DNA from: an archaeon
GTDB lineage: Archaea; Nanobdellota; Nanobdellia; Woesearchaeales; GW2011-AR9
Assembly (NCBI GenBank): GCA_020053615.1
Contig: JAGVMW010000057.1
Span: forward strand, 1 to 7,760
Direction: 5' to 3'
Length of the DNA: 7,760 nucleotides
Made by a program: the position numbers and the translations under genes. Below the pieces are notes generated by a model, which was not told where the DNA came from, did not search any database, and was given only the letters and a program-made list of their open reading frames with translations. Below are positions 1 to 6,257 of this stretch, one piece after another; the first letter of the stretch is position 1; each line of letters begins with the position of its first letter.

Positions 1-153
1 AGCATAAAAATCGGGAAAATGGCTTTCGTATTTGTGTTTAGTGACTGCTTTTTATGCAGAATGAAATCTAAGAGATTAGTCCTGACAGAAACAGCCCTTT
101 CCAAAAGGATTAATTGTGCAAATGGACAGCCTCAATCACTATTGTCTTGCATA

Positions 154-166
154 AGTATTATATATC
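154..166 (+). promoter_or_regulatory. Possible archaeal TATA box for the MshEN-like gene
   Basis: The AT-rich string TATTATATATC resembles an archaeal TATA box. Transcription would start near 182-190 and leave a leader of about 45 bases that contains the ribosome site. The surrounding sequence is AT-rich, so the exact box is uncertain. Confidence 0.35.
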
Positions 167-219
167 TTAGCTTATTTCAATCTAAAAAACAATTAATAAT
201 GTTAATATCTATTCTTTCA

Positions 220-225
220 GGAGGT
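220..225 (+). promoter_or_regulatory. Shine-Dalgarno site GGAGGT
   Basis: GGAGGT lies seven bases before the ATG at 233 and matches the 3' end of archaeal 16S rRNA (CACCTCC). It fixes the start of the downstream gene. Confidence 0.85.
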
Positions 226-232
226 AACTAAA

Positions 233-817
233 ATGATAACGCAAGAAGATTTATTGGGGGAGTCCAAAGCCGAGAGCATCTCTTTAGAGCAGCTGGCTCA
301 GGGAGAGAAAGTCCCATCAGTGGCTATGGAAGAATTAGATGCATTAGGGAAACCTGTTTACACACCCTATGAAGTTCTGCATTCGCAGTTTCCTTATGAG
401 ATAGCCAAAGGGCTTTGTTTGGTTCCTCTACGATTGATAGAGAGTAATATTTTAACAGGTGATACGCTCACCAGGACAGTTGTTGTAGCTGTAGCTCATC
501 CAGAAGATCCCAACCTTCAGAAATACTTGGATAACATTGACACATATTGCCAAGGAGAATCGAAAGACCCCAAAGAAGAATTCCGTCGAGCCTGCGATAT
601 GCTTACTTACCGCGTGAAAGTTCAAGTAGCTCCTGAAGAAAAAATCAGAGAAGCCATTAATAGGTTTTATTCCGATGAAGCAGGAAATGAGAGGGTTGGG
701 GAGCAAGTGTTGCCAATTCTTAAAATGATGGATGAGTTGGATAAAATAACTGGTGGAATGACAGATGACGAGTTGGATAAAACGGTTGGTGGGATGCCTG
801 AGAATCATGAGCCGTAG
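233..817 (+). CDS. Stand-alone MshEN/T2SSE_N-like domain protein
   Basis: The 194-aa product has no signal peptide or membrane segment, so it is probably cytoplasmic. Residues about 45-146 follow the pattern of the N-terminal domain of type II secretion/type IV pilus ATPases (GspE/PilB/MshE): FPYEIAKGLCLVPLRL (53-68), VVVAVAHPEDP (83-93) and VAPEEKIREAINRFY (132-146), the last being very typical. In those ATPases the domain binds partners or, in some bacteria, cyclic di-GMP. Here there is no Walker A/B ATPase, and the longer RLG..L..G.L ligand motif is not visible. The stretch between the second and third blocks (about 94-130) is longer than usual. The C-terminus carries two tandem 12-residue repeats (166-177, 178-189) of the form DELDK..GGM. 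The start is set by the GGAGGT site. The gene converges on the DUF460 gene. The fold call is by eye; the role is unknown. Confidence 0.72.
   Translation: MITQEDLLGESKAESISLEQLAQGEKVPSVAMEELDALGKPVYTPYEVLHSQFPYEIAKGLCLVPLRLIESNILTGDTLTRTVVVAVAHPEDPNLQKYLDNIDTYCQGESKDPKEEFRRACDMLTYRVKVQVAPEEKIREAINRFYSDEAGNERVGEQVLPILKMMDELDKITGGMTDDELDKTVGGMPENHEP
728..799 (+). repeat. Tandem 36-base coding duplication (12-aa repeat x2)
   Basis: Two consecutive 36-base units (728-763 and 764-799) encode MDELDKITGGMT and DDELDKTVGGMP. They share the DELDK..GGM core at protein level and GAGTTGGATAAAA at DNA level. This looks like a fairly recent internal duplication that extended the C-terminal tail of the MshEN-like protein. 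Confidence 0.8.
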
Positions 818-832
818 AGAAGACTACTTCTC
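817..832. terminator. Hairpin overlapping both convergent stop codons
   Basis: GAGAAG (817-822) and CTTCTC (827-832) form a perfect six-pair stem around the tetraloop ACTA. The stem starts at the last base of the plus-strand TAG (815-817), and the loop holds the minus-strand stop (824-826). A pyrimidine-rich tract (CCCTTTTCCTTTC) follows on the plus strand. It may serve as a compact shared end for both transcripts, but it also encodes the DUF460 C-terminus, so chance cannot be excluded. Confidence 0.35.
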
Positions 833-2008
833 CCTTTTCCTTTCTTCTCTATATTCCTCTACCACTTTTCCCAGCACATCTCCACGGCTAAGTTTTTCTT
901 GTATTACCGCAAGAGCAACCAGCGCAAAGTATTCATTTTCTTCCACAATCTCTTCAGCAGAGAGTTTTGCTGTAGGAAATTTATCGGTAATAAACTTTCC
1001 CAGCTTTTGCGTAGAAACGATAACTACATCTTTATTCTTCAGCTTAGAAATTATCTGCTCGGAAAATACACTGGTATCTGCTACCAATAATATATCTTTA
1101 TCATTAATAGCTAAAATATCATTCTTTCGTTCAAATTCTTCTTTACTCAATGAATCCAGCTTCTTCAACACTTGAAACTTAGTTGAATTTCCGATAAACC
1201 CAAACAAGTTCATTACTTTATTGTTTAACTTGGTTACTAACTCATTAACCTGCTTCAGCTCGTGGTCAAATTGTTTTATTCGAGCTTCTTTAAACATCAG
1301 CAGGGTATCTACTCTTTGATCAAAATTATTTTTGCTCTTGCCTAATTTTTTGTTTTCTCTTTCAATTTTGTTTAATCGATGATTTAATTCTCCAATATTC
1401 TGTACCAAGAATTTATTTTTTGTCTGCTCTGTTTTTAGCTTGTCAAATAATCGCATGAAGTCACGCTTAGTGAGCTGCTCTTCCTGAAGCACTTTCTGGA
1501 TGGCTTTGTTTTCTTCAGTTGGTTTAGTAAGGATATCTTTAATTAAATTAAAATTCAGCTCATCTTCTCTCATCGCCAATAATGTAAATTCAGATTTTAA
1601 TTTGCTCAATCCATTTTCTAAAATGAAGCGTTCAATTTTTTGTAATCGAGGAAGCAATTCTTGATACGCATACAAAGCTGCAGCTAAAGCATCATGTTCA
1701 TGTCCATTTTCGGCTATTTTCATCTCTTTTTCTGCAATTAGTTTTCTTTTCTCTTCCCGCAGCAAATCAGTCGGCGGAGTTACTAACTTAGTTCCCATCT
1801 TCCGCGAGAATTCTTCTACTAACGCGGGTACTTTAGCTTTATCCGTAGAAGTGATAACCGGAAGCGACACCATCACCACTTTTTCAATTATCTTGGACAA
1901 CGGCAATTCTTTGGACGAAAATAAATTGATTACTTTTCCAGTTAAATCGAGGACAGCGCAGGCAGTAGTAGTGCCGGGGTCTAATCCGATAATGGAGAGT
2001 GGTTTCAT
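824..2008 (-). CDS. DUF460/COG2433 RuvC-like (RNase H fold) protein
   Basis: The 394-aa product begins with an RNase H-fold core. IIGLDPGTTTACAVLDL (6-22) supplies the first-strand acidic residue D10. LVTPPTDLLREEKRKL (75-90) and GHEHDALAAALYAY (102-115, with H103, H105 and D106) match the archaeal COG2433 family, annotated as possible RuvC/YqgF-type nucleases. Long helices and coiled coil fill about 120-270. A C-terminal part (about 300-394) has alternating strands and helices and ends EEYREERKREK, as family members do. From memory, many archaeal relatives exceed 600 aa with the core internal. Here the core starts at residue 1, and an in-frame TAA lies three codons upstream of the ATG, so this form lacks the N-terminal extension. 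A TATA-like box about 30 bases upstream implies a nearly leaderless mRNA. Substrate and role are unknown. Confidence 0.85.
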   Translation of the reverse strand: MKPLSIIGLDPGTTTACAVLDLTGKVINLFSSKELPLSKIIEKVVMVSLPVITSTDKAKVPALVEEFSRKMGTKLVTPPTDLLREEKRKLIAEKEMKIAENGHEHDALAAALYAYQELLPRLQKIERFILENGLSKLKSEFTLLAMREDELNFNLIKDILTKPTEENKAIQKVLQEEQLTKRDFMRLFDKLKTEQTKNKFLVQNIGELNHRLNKIERENKKLGKSKNNFDQRVDTLLMFKEARIKQFDHELKQVNELVTKLNNKVMNLFGFIGNSTKFQVLKKLDSLSKEEFERKNDILAINDKDILLVADTSVFSEQIISKLKNKDVVIVSTQKLGKFITDKFPTAKLSAEEIVEENEYFALVALAVIQEKLSRGDVLGKVVEEYREERKREK

Positions 2009-2035
2009 ATTATCTTAATAGAAATAATAGTATTC

Positions 2036-2047
2036 TATTTAATACTT
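2036..2047 (-). promoter_or_regulatory. Archaeal TATA box for the DUF460 gene
   Basis: On the minus strand this reads AAGTATTAAATA. Its distance to the ATG at 2008 predicts a transcription start within about 10 bases of the start codon, consistent with a leaderless or near-leaderless message and with the lack of a Shine-Dalgarno site. Confidence 0.55.
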
Positions 2048-2197
2048 ATTGTGGTGGGTATAGATTTTCTAGCTTTAGTTACCTGCTACAATATTCGACA
2101 AACATATAACAAACGCTTTGCTATTACGAGACCGTGTCGAGTTTAATCTATCAATATTATTATTTATGTTAGCTGTTATATCTTCCATCACAACAAA

Positions 2198-2207
2198 CTT
2201 TATAATA
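2198..2207 (+). promoter_or_regulatory. Archaeal TATA box for the S16 protease gene
   Basis: CTTTATAATA matches the archaeal TATA consensus. Its first T is 30 bases before the ATG at 2229, so transcription should begin at or just before the start codon. No Shine-Dalgarno site is present, supporting leaderless translation. Confidence 0.65.
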
Positions 2208-2228
2208 GCCTTACCCATTTAAGATAAC

Positions 2229-4094
2229 ATGCATTTAAATCGAACTTTTATCTTACTGCCAATTGTAATCATTCTACTTATCACCTCCGTATCTGCCCAA
2301 TCTGGCACAACTTATCATCTTAAGCTCTTAGCGGTACAAGAAGTTCCTCAAGGCTACGTTGGCAGTGATGCTGATTTATTTCTAGAACTAAAAGAAGGTT
2401 CAGGCAGAGTTTTCTTAGACACTTATCCTTTAACTAAGATGGACACTCAAATTAGCACCAGATTTGCCAAAGAAATTGCCTGCAAGCATTATCACTTAGA
2501 CTGCAATAATTATGATTTTATCTATACTATTAAAGCCAAGTCTAATATCGTCGGCGGTCCTAGCGCGGGTGCGGCTATGGCTGCATTGACGACTATCGCA
2601 GTAATGGATTTAGATTATGATGAGACTATTGCTATTACCGGTACGATTAATTCTGGAGCAACCATCGGTCCAGTTGGTGGACTGAAAGAAAAGATTGAAG
2701 CGGCAAAAGCTGCCAATTTAAAGAAAGTTCTGCTGCCCAAAGGAACAGCGATGCAAAAGTTGATAGGACTGCCGCTTCCATTAATACCTGTAACTAACAT
2801 CAGCAATAATTCTACTGCTACCTTAAACTTAATCGAATACGGCAAGAAAAATCTTAGTTTGGAAGTGATGGAAGTAAGTGATTTAGATGAGATTATATTT
2901 CAACTTACAGGAAAAAATTTCAACAGTAAACCTATTGACATTACTTTAGATATAGAATACCAGAAAATCATGAAAGGACTGCAGCAACTACTGTGCGACA
3001 GAACCAATAAAATAGAGTTAGAAATAAATCAATCTGCAGTAGAAATTGATACCAAAGTTAAAGAAGACATCACCAAGAAAAAAGAAGCAGCCGAGAAAGC
3101 CATCAAAGCAGGAGATGATTATTCCGCCGCAAGTTTCTGCTTTGGGAATAATGTCGCATTGAAAGAACAATTCTTTATTCAGAAAAATGTGCGCATAAGT
3201 TATCTCAATACCGGATTTAATAATTTAGAGCAGAAAGTCCAAGAGTTAAATAAAGAACTAGCTACACAAAAAATTGATACTATTTCTGATTTACAAGCAT
3301 TAATGATAGTTAAAGAAAGGCTTAATGATGTCCAACAGCAGATAGAGACGTTTAATAAAGAGCGTGAAACCAAATCTCTAGAAGACTTATACCCTTTGTT
3401 AGCCTATGCTGAAGAGAGATTTTTCTCGGCATTATCATGGATGCAATTCTTTTCCATGGAAGGGAAGAAATTTGTGATGGATGAAGAACGGTTAAAGAAT
3501 TCCTGCCTGGAGAAAGTATCTGAAGCAGAAGAGCGTTATCAATATGCTTCTATATATTTAGGGGAAATTAGTATCAGTTATATTCAAGATAAAATTGATT
3601 CAGCTCGAAACGTATCTCAAACCGAACCGGAATTGTGTTTAATGGAAGCAGCCCAAGCGAAAGCCGAAGCCGATGCTATTCTTAGTTCAATGGGGGTAGG
3701 AATAGATAATGCTGAAGAATTTCTTGCTGGAAAGAGTAAAGCAGTAGAACGAGTTATTGCTGAGAATAGTGCTGAAGGAACTTTTCCGATATTAGGATAT
3801 TCATATTATCAATACGCGCAAGCACTTAAAGAGCAGGATAAGTATTTAGCCTTGATGTATATGGAATATGCGTTAGAGATGAGCGATTTAAGCATCTATT
3901 TCCCTGAAGAGAACGGAGGAACAACTTCTATTACTTCTTCATTTACTTTTGGTAGAGAATGGGGATGGATAGGAATGGGAGTAATTATTGGGGTTTTGAT
4001 AACATCATTAGTCATATTTACGCATAAGACGTGGTTCTGTCCAGTGCCGAAGCTGAAATATATGGACAAAACAAAGAATAATAAGAATAAATAG
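2229..4094 (+). CDS. Membrane-anchored S16 (Lon-fold) serine protease without AAA+ domain, COG1750-like
   Basis: The 621-aa product starts with a hydrophobic signal or anchor (about 6-23, ending VSAQ). A Lon-type proteolytic domain follows. GGPSAGAAM (109-117) carries the catalytic Ser112, and GTINSGATIGPVGGLKEKI (138-156) carries the catalytic Lys155. The Ser-Lys spacing of 43 equals that of E. coli Lon (S679/K722), a strong sign of an active dyad. No Walker A or B motif is present, so this is not LonA or LonB. Residues about 240-560 are long charged helices, probably helical bundle or coiled coil. A second membrane segment at about 578-598 is followed by a basic tail (599-621). With signal and tail at opposite ends, the protease and helical parts should lie outside the cytoplasm. 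Architecture matches archaeal proteins catalogued as COG1750. Substrates are unknown; ATP-independent envelope proteolysis is inference. Confidence 0.88.
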   Translation: MHLNRTFILLPIVIILLITSVSAQSGTTYHLKLLAVQEVPQGYVGSDADLFLELKEGSGRVFLDTYPLTKMDTQISTRFAKEIACKHYHLDCNNYDFIYTIKAKSNIVGGPSAGAAMAALTTIAVMDLDYDETIAITGTINSGATIGPVGGLKEKIEAAKAANLKKVLLPKGTAMQKLIGLPLPLIPVTNISNNSTATLNLIEYGKKNLSLEVMEVSDLDEIIFQLTGKNFNSKPIDITLDIEYQKIMKGLQQLLCDRTNKIELEINQSAVEIDTKVKEDITKKKEAAEKAIKAGDDYSAASFCFGNNVALKEQFFIQKNVRISYLNTGFNNLEQKVQELNKELATQKIDTISDLQALMIVKERLNDVQQQIETFNKERETKSLEDLYPLLAYAEERFFSALSWMQFFSMEGKKFVMDEERLKNSCLEKVSEAEERYQYASIYLGEISISYIQDKIDSARNVSQTEPELCLMEAAQAKAEADAILSSMGVGIDNAEEFLAGKSKAVERVIAENSAEGTFPILGYSYYQYAQALKEQDKYLALMYMEYALEMSDLSIYFPEENGGTTSITSSFTFGREWGWIGMGVIIGVLITSLVIFTHKTWFCPVPKLKYMDKTKNNKNK

Positions 4095-4132
4095 ATCGCT
4101 TTGTGTGGTGAATTCTTCTGTTATTATAAAAA

Positions 4133-4167
4133 CCCCTGAGCAAACCTCTTGCGAAGTTTGCTTGGGG
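4133..4167. terminator. Stem-loop flanked by A and T runs
   Basis: CCCC (4133-4136) and AGCAAAC (4139-4145) pair with GTTTGCT (4156-4162) and GGGG (4164-4167), giving 11 pairs with a small 2x1 internal loop and a 10-base apical loop. AAAAA precedes it and AAAAAG follows it. Read on the minus strand, the hairpin is followed by TTTTTATAA and resembles an intrinsic terminator. On the plus strand it sits 38 bases after the protease stop and could be a 3' end or mRNA stabiliser. Confidence 0.5.
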
Positions 4168-4172
4168 AAAAA

Positions 4173-4203
4173 GAGGTGATAGATGTTTACTACTTTAAAA
4201 TAG
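4173..4203 (+). other. Six-codon ORF with perfect Shine-Dalgarno site
   Basis: GAGGTGAT (4173-4180) is followed after two bases by ATG (4183), then TTT ACT ACT TTA AAA and TAG (4201-4203), encoding MFTTLK. The ribosome site is identical to that of the gene at 4320. It could be a leader peptide, a decayed gene start or coincidence. The two-base spacing is tight for efficient initiation. Confidence 0.3.
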
Positions 4204-4267
4204 CCATCCCTTTATAAACTTTTTGGAACAATTAGTATTTTTTAGTAGTGAATGACCTCAATACCTA

Positions 4268-4282
4268 CGAAACCTTTAAAAC
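4268..4282 (+). promoter_or_regulatory. BRE/TATA promoter for the cupredoxin-like gene
   Basis: CGAAAC directly followed by CTTTAAAAC resembles a BRE plus TATA pair. The predicted start near 4301 gives a leader of about 20 bases that just includes the GAGGTGAT site at 4308-4315. Confidence 0.65.
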
Positions 4283-4307
4283 TCTCCTCTTCTTAATCCA
4301 CCAAAAC

Positions 4308-4315
4308 GAGGTGAT
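4308..4315 (+). promoter_or_regulatory. Shine-Dalgarno site GAGGTGAT
   Basis: A full-strength archaeal ribosome site, four bases before the ATG at 4320. It fixes the gene start. Confidence 0.9.
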
Positions 4316-4319
4316 TTAA

Positions 4320-5225
4320 ATGAAAAAACTAATTTTAGCGTTATTTATGGTAATTTTAATATCTAGTCTAGCCTTTGCTGATTTAAATGCAGATATAACT
4401 GCTGTAAGTAAAGAAATGGTCGGACAGGAATTACCCGGCTCGTTAGGAAAATTTATGGGAAATGATAACATAAATATTTACATCAAGATGGCTTCTGGAG
4501 AAGGGCAAGTTTTAGGAATTTCTATCAAAGACAAAAAAATAAGTGCTTTTGGAATTGGAGAATTAACTCCTTCTTCATTAAATGTACATATTTCAGAAGA
4601 AGCGTTGAATGAGATTTTCTATTCTAAAACACCAATAGCTACAATGAACCGAGTTCTGAAAGAAGGCAAAGTAACCTATGAAGCAGTCGGTTTCAAAAAT
4701 AAGATGAAATTTGGTATGGCAGTTATATTTATCAAGATGTTTGGTGAGAAAGAAGTGGCTGGAGAAGAAAAAGCTGAAGAAAAGAAAACAGAACCCAAAG
4801 TTGAGGAAAAAGAAGAGAAAAAAGAAGAAACCAAACCTGCGGAAGATAAAACAGAAGTCAAAGAAGAGAAGAAAGAAATTGCAGAAGAAAAGAAAGACGA
4901 AGTAAAAGAAGAAATAGTTGAAGAAAAGTTGGAAGAAACTGAAACTATTGTCGAACCAACTATCCACGTCATTGAAGTAAAGAAAGAAGGCTTTGTTCCT
5001 GCTGAATTAACCATTAAAGTGGACGATATCGTAGAATGGAAAGTAACCCGGGCAGGATATCTACATTCAGCGATGATTCTGGGAACGCAGAATTGTGTGA
5101 AGATAAAAAGTAAAGTCATCAATACTGATGAATCGTTTAAATGGATCTTTGACAAAGCGGAGAAATGTACTTATATTGATGGAATTACTACCACTCAAGT
5201 TGGTAAAATAACAGTGGAGAGTTAA
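4320..5225 (+). CDS. Exported protein: SCP2-like domain, Lys/Glu linker, degenerate cupredoxin-like domain
   Basis: The 301-aa product has a typical signal peptide (1-20, KK then a hydrophobic core, ending AFA before D21). Residues about 22-141 resemble an SCP2 lipid-binding fold: alternating strands, then LNVHISEEALNEIF and LKEGKVTYEAVGFKNKMKF. This match is by eye and tentative. Residues about 143-212 form a highly charged Lys/Glu linker. Residues 215-301 look like a plastocyanin-type domain (FVPAELTIKVDDIVEWKV, YLHSAMIL, closing GKITV). H249 fits the first copper ligand, but the places expected for Cys, His and Met hold D287, T290 and Q293, so type 1 copper binding seems lost. C259 and C283 could form a disulfide. 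It probably works outside the cytoplasm, perhaps as a binding module on a spacer. The gene is coupled to the dehydrogenase gene by a one-base gap. Function is unknown. Confidence 0.78.
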   Translation: MKKLILALFMVILISSLAFADLNADITAVSKEMVGQELPGSLGKFMGNDNINIYIKMASGEGQVLGISIKDKKISAFGIGELTPSSLNVHISEEALNEIFYSKTPIATMNRVLKEGKVTYEAVGFKNKMKFGMAVIFIKMFGEKEVAGEEKAEEKKTEPKVEEKEEKKEETKPAEDKTEVKEEKKEIAEEKKDEVKEEIVEEKLEETETIVEPTIHVIEVKKEGFVPAELTIKVDDIVEWKVTRAGYLHSAMILGTQNCVKIKSKVINTDESFKWIFDKAEKCTYIDGITTTQVGKITVES

Positions 5226-5226
5226 A

Positions 5227-6231
5227 ATGAAACTAGGCTTCTTTGAACTGGAAAAGTGGGAAGAGGAAGTTATCAAGAAAGCTTTTCCTAATGACCAATT
5301 AGTTCTCTCAACCAAAAAATTTACTGCTAAAGAAGCTGATAAAAATAAAGACTTAGATACATTATCAATATTCATCTATTCTCAGGTTGATGAAAAAATA
5401 CTTTCCAAGCTGCCTAAATTAAAACTAATTACTACCAGAAGCACTGGTTTTGATCATATTGCTCTAGAAACATGCAAAAAGAAAAAAATTACGATATGCA
5501 ACGTCCCTTCTTATGGCGAGAATACGGTAGCTGAGCACACTTTTGCGTTAGTTTTAGCATTGAGCAGAAAAATAGTTGATTGTGTAGAAAGAACCAAACG
5601 CGGAAGTTTTGATTTGACCGGCTTAAGAGGATTCGATTTGAAAGGAAAAACATTGGGGGTGATGGGTAGCGGTAAAATCGGCCAGCATGTGATTCGTATG
5701 GCCAAAGGGTTCGAAATGAATTTATTGGTGTTTGACGCATTTCCAAACCCGCAGCTAGCAAAAGATATGAATTTTAATTATGTAAGTATGGATGAACTGC
5801 TGAAAAATTCAGACATAATTACTTTACATGTGCCTTACAACGAAAAAACGCACCATCTGCTCAGTAAAGATGGGTTTGCTAAAATAAAGAAAGGAGCTTA
5901 TCTAATAAACACTTCTCGTGGCGGAGTAATAGATACTGATGCGTTAGTAAAAGCATTAAAATCCGGAAAACTAGCCGGAGCAGGACTAGATGTTCTGGAG
6001 GGGGAATGTGACTTGCTGGAAGAAAGAGAATTGGTGAGTAAAGACTTTCCCCAGAAATGTGATTTAAAAACATTGATTGAAGATCATATTCTATTAACGA
6101 TGCCTAATGTAATTGTAACCCCACACAATGCTTTCAACACCAATGAAGCGTTGATGAGAATTTTGCAGACAACTTTAGATAGCATTAACAGATTTAAGCA
6201 GAATAAGTTGGTGAATGTGGTAAAAGCATAA
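5227..6231 (+). CDS. D-isomer-specific 2-hydroxyacid dehydrogenase, D-lactate dehydrogenase-like
   Basis: A cytoplasmic NAD-dependent enzyme of 334 aa, normal family length, that should interconvert a 2-hydroxy acid and a 2-oxo acid. The nucleotide-binding motif GSGKIG is at 147-152, with D170 at the end of the next strand, which favours NAD over NADP. Catalytic residues are R231 (NTSRGGVID), E260 (GLDVLEGE) and H300 (TPHNAFNT). The spacing from R231 to E260 equals that of lactobacillar D-lactate dehydrogenase. An insertion between E260 and H300 and the HNAFNTNEAL context favour the D-lactate dehydrogenase branch over glycerate or phosphoglycerate enzymes, though pyruvate as substrate is inference. 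The start lies one base after the upstream stop. A GGAG (5216-5219) inside the previous gene serves as ribosome site, indicating an operon with translational coupling. Confidence 0.93.
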   Translation: MKLGFFELEKWEEEVIKKAFPNDQLVLSTKKFTAKEADKNKDLDTLSIFIYSQVDEKILSKLPKLKLITTRSTGFDHIALETCKKKKITICNVPSYGENTVAEHTFALVLALSRKIVDCVERTKRGSFDLTGLRGFDLKGKTLGVMGSGKIGQHVIRMAKGFEMNLLVFDAFPNPQLAKDMNFNYVSMDELLKNSDIITLHVPYNEKTHHLLSKDGFAKIKKGAYLINTSRGGVIDTDALVKALKSGKLAGAGLDVLEGECDLLEERELVSKDFPQKCDLKTLIEDHILLTMPNVIVTPHNAFNTNEALMRILQTTLDSINRFKQNKLVNVVKA

Positions 6232-6257
6232 TACAATTTGTTTAACATCATAAACCC

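Larger units (their letters stand above)
1..232. other. Upstream region without a supported gene
   Basis: No convincing gene or RNA is visible here. A 70-codon open frame (19-231) has no ribosome site, no recognisable domain and a cysteine- and serine-rich composition typical of chance translation. A perfect 9-base inverted repeat, GCATAAAAA (2-10) and TTTTTATGC (49-57), encloses 38 bases, and a small CTGC/GCAG hairpin overlaps its right arm. A CCTTT/AAAGG mini-hairpin lies at 96-108. The last 80 bases hold the probable promoter and ribosome site of the gene at 233. If a gene ends just left of the window, the left repeat could belong to its 3' end. Confidence 0.5.
2009..2228. other. Divergent intergenic region
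   Basis: This 220-base gap separates the DUF460 and S16 protease genes and holds a promoter at each end. Between them are two nested inverted repeats: outer ATAGATT/AATCTAT (2060-2066, 2145-2151) and inner TCGACA/TGTCGA (2095-2100, 2135-2140). They could be operator half-sites or weak RNA structure. No tRNA or reading frame is supported. Confidence 0.45.
4095..4319. other. Intergenic region with hairpin, mini-ORF and promoters
   Basis: This 225-base gap holds, in order, a strong hairpin (4133-4167), a GAGGTGAT ribosome site with a six-codon ORF (4173-4203), a TATA-like string CCCTTTATAAAC (about 4208-4219), and the best promoter (4268-4282) plus ribosome site for the next gene. The middle string could be a second promoter. 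Confidence 0.5.

Noticed and set aside
19..231. 70-codon plus-strand open frame
   Set aside because: It has no ribosome site, no domain pattern and a chance-like composition, and it overlaps the promoter and ribosome site of the gene at 233.
2229..4094. Full LonB protease
   Set aside because: There are no Walker A or B motifs or AAA+ domain, and the S16 domain is N-terminal after a signal segment.
4711..4905. Lys-rich plus-strand frame inside the linker
   Set aside because: It is a shifted reading of the A- and G-rich linker DNA with no ribosome site. The main frame has a signal peptide and recognisable domains.
4593..5155. Minus-strand open frames rich in Phe or Ser
   Set aside because: They are antisense images of the Lys/Glu linker codons of the cupredoxin-like gene, and their low-complexity Phe/Ser runs have no independent support.
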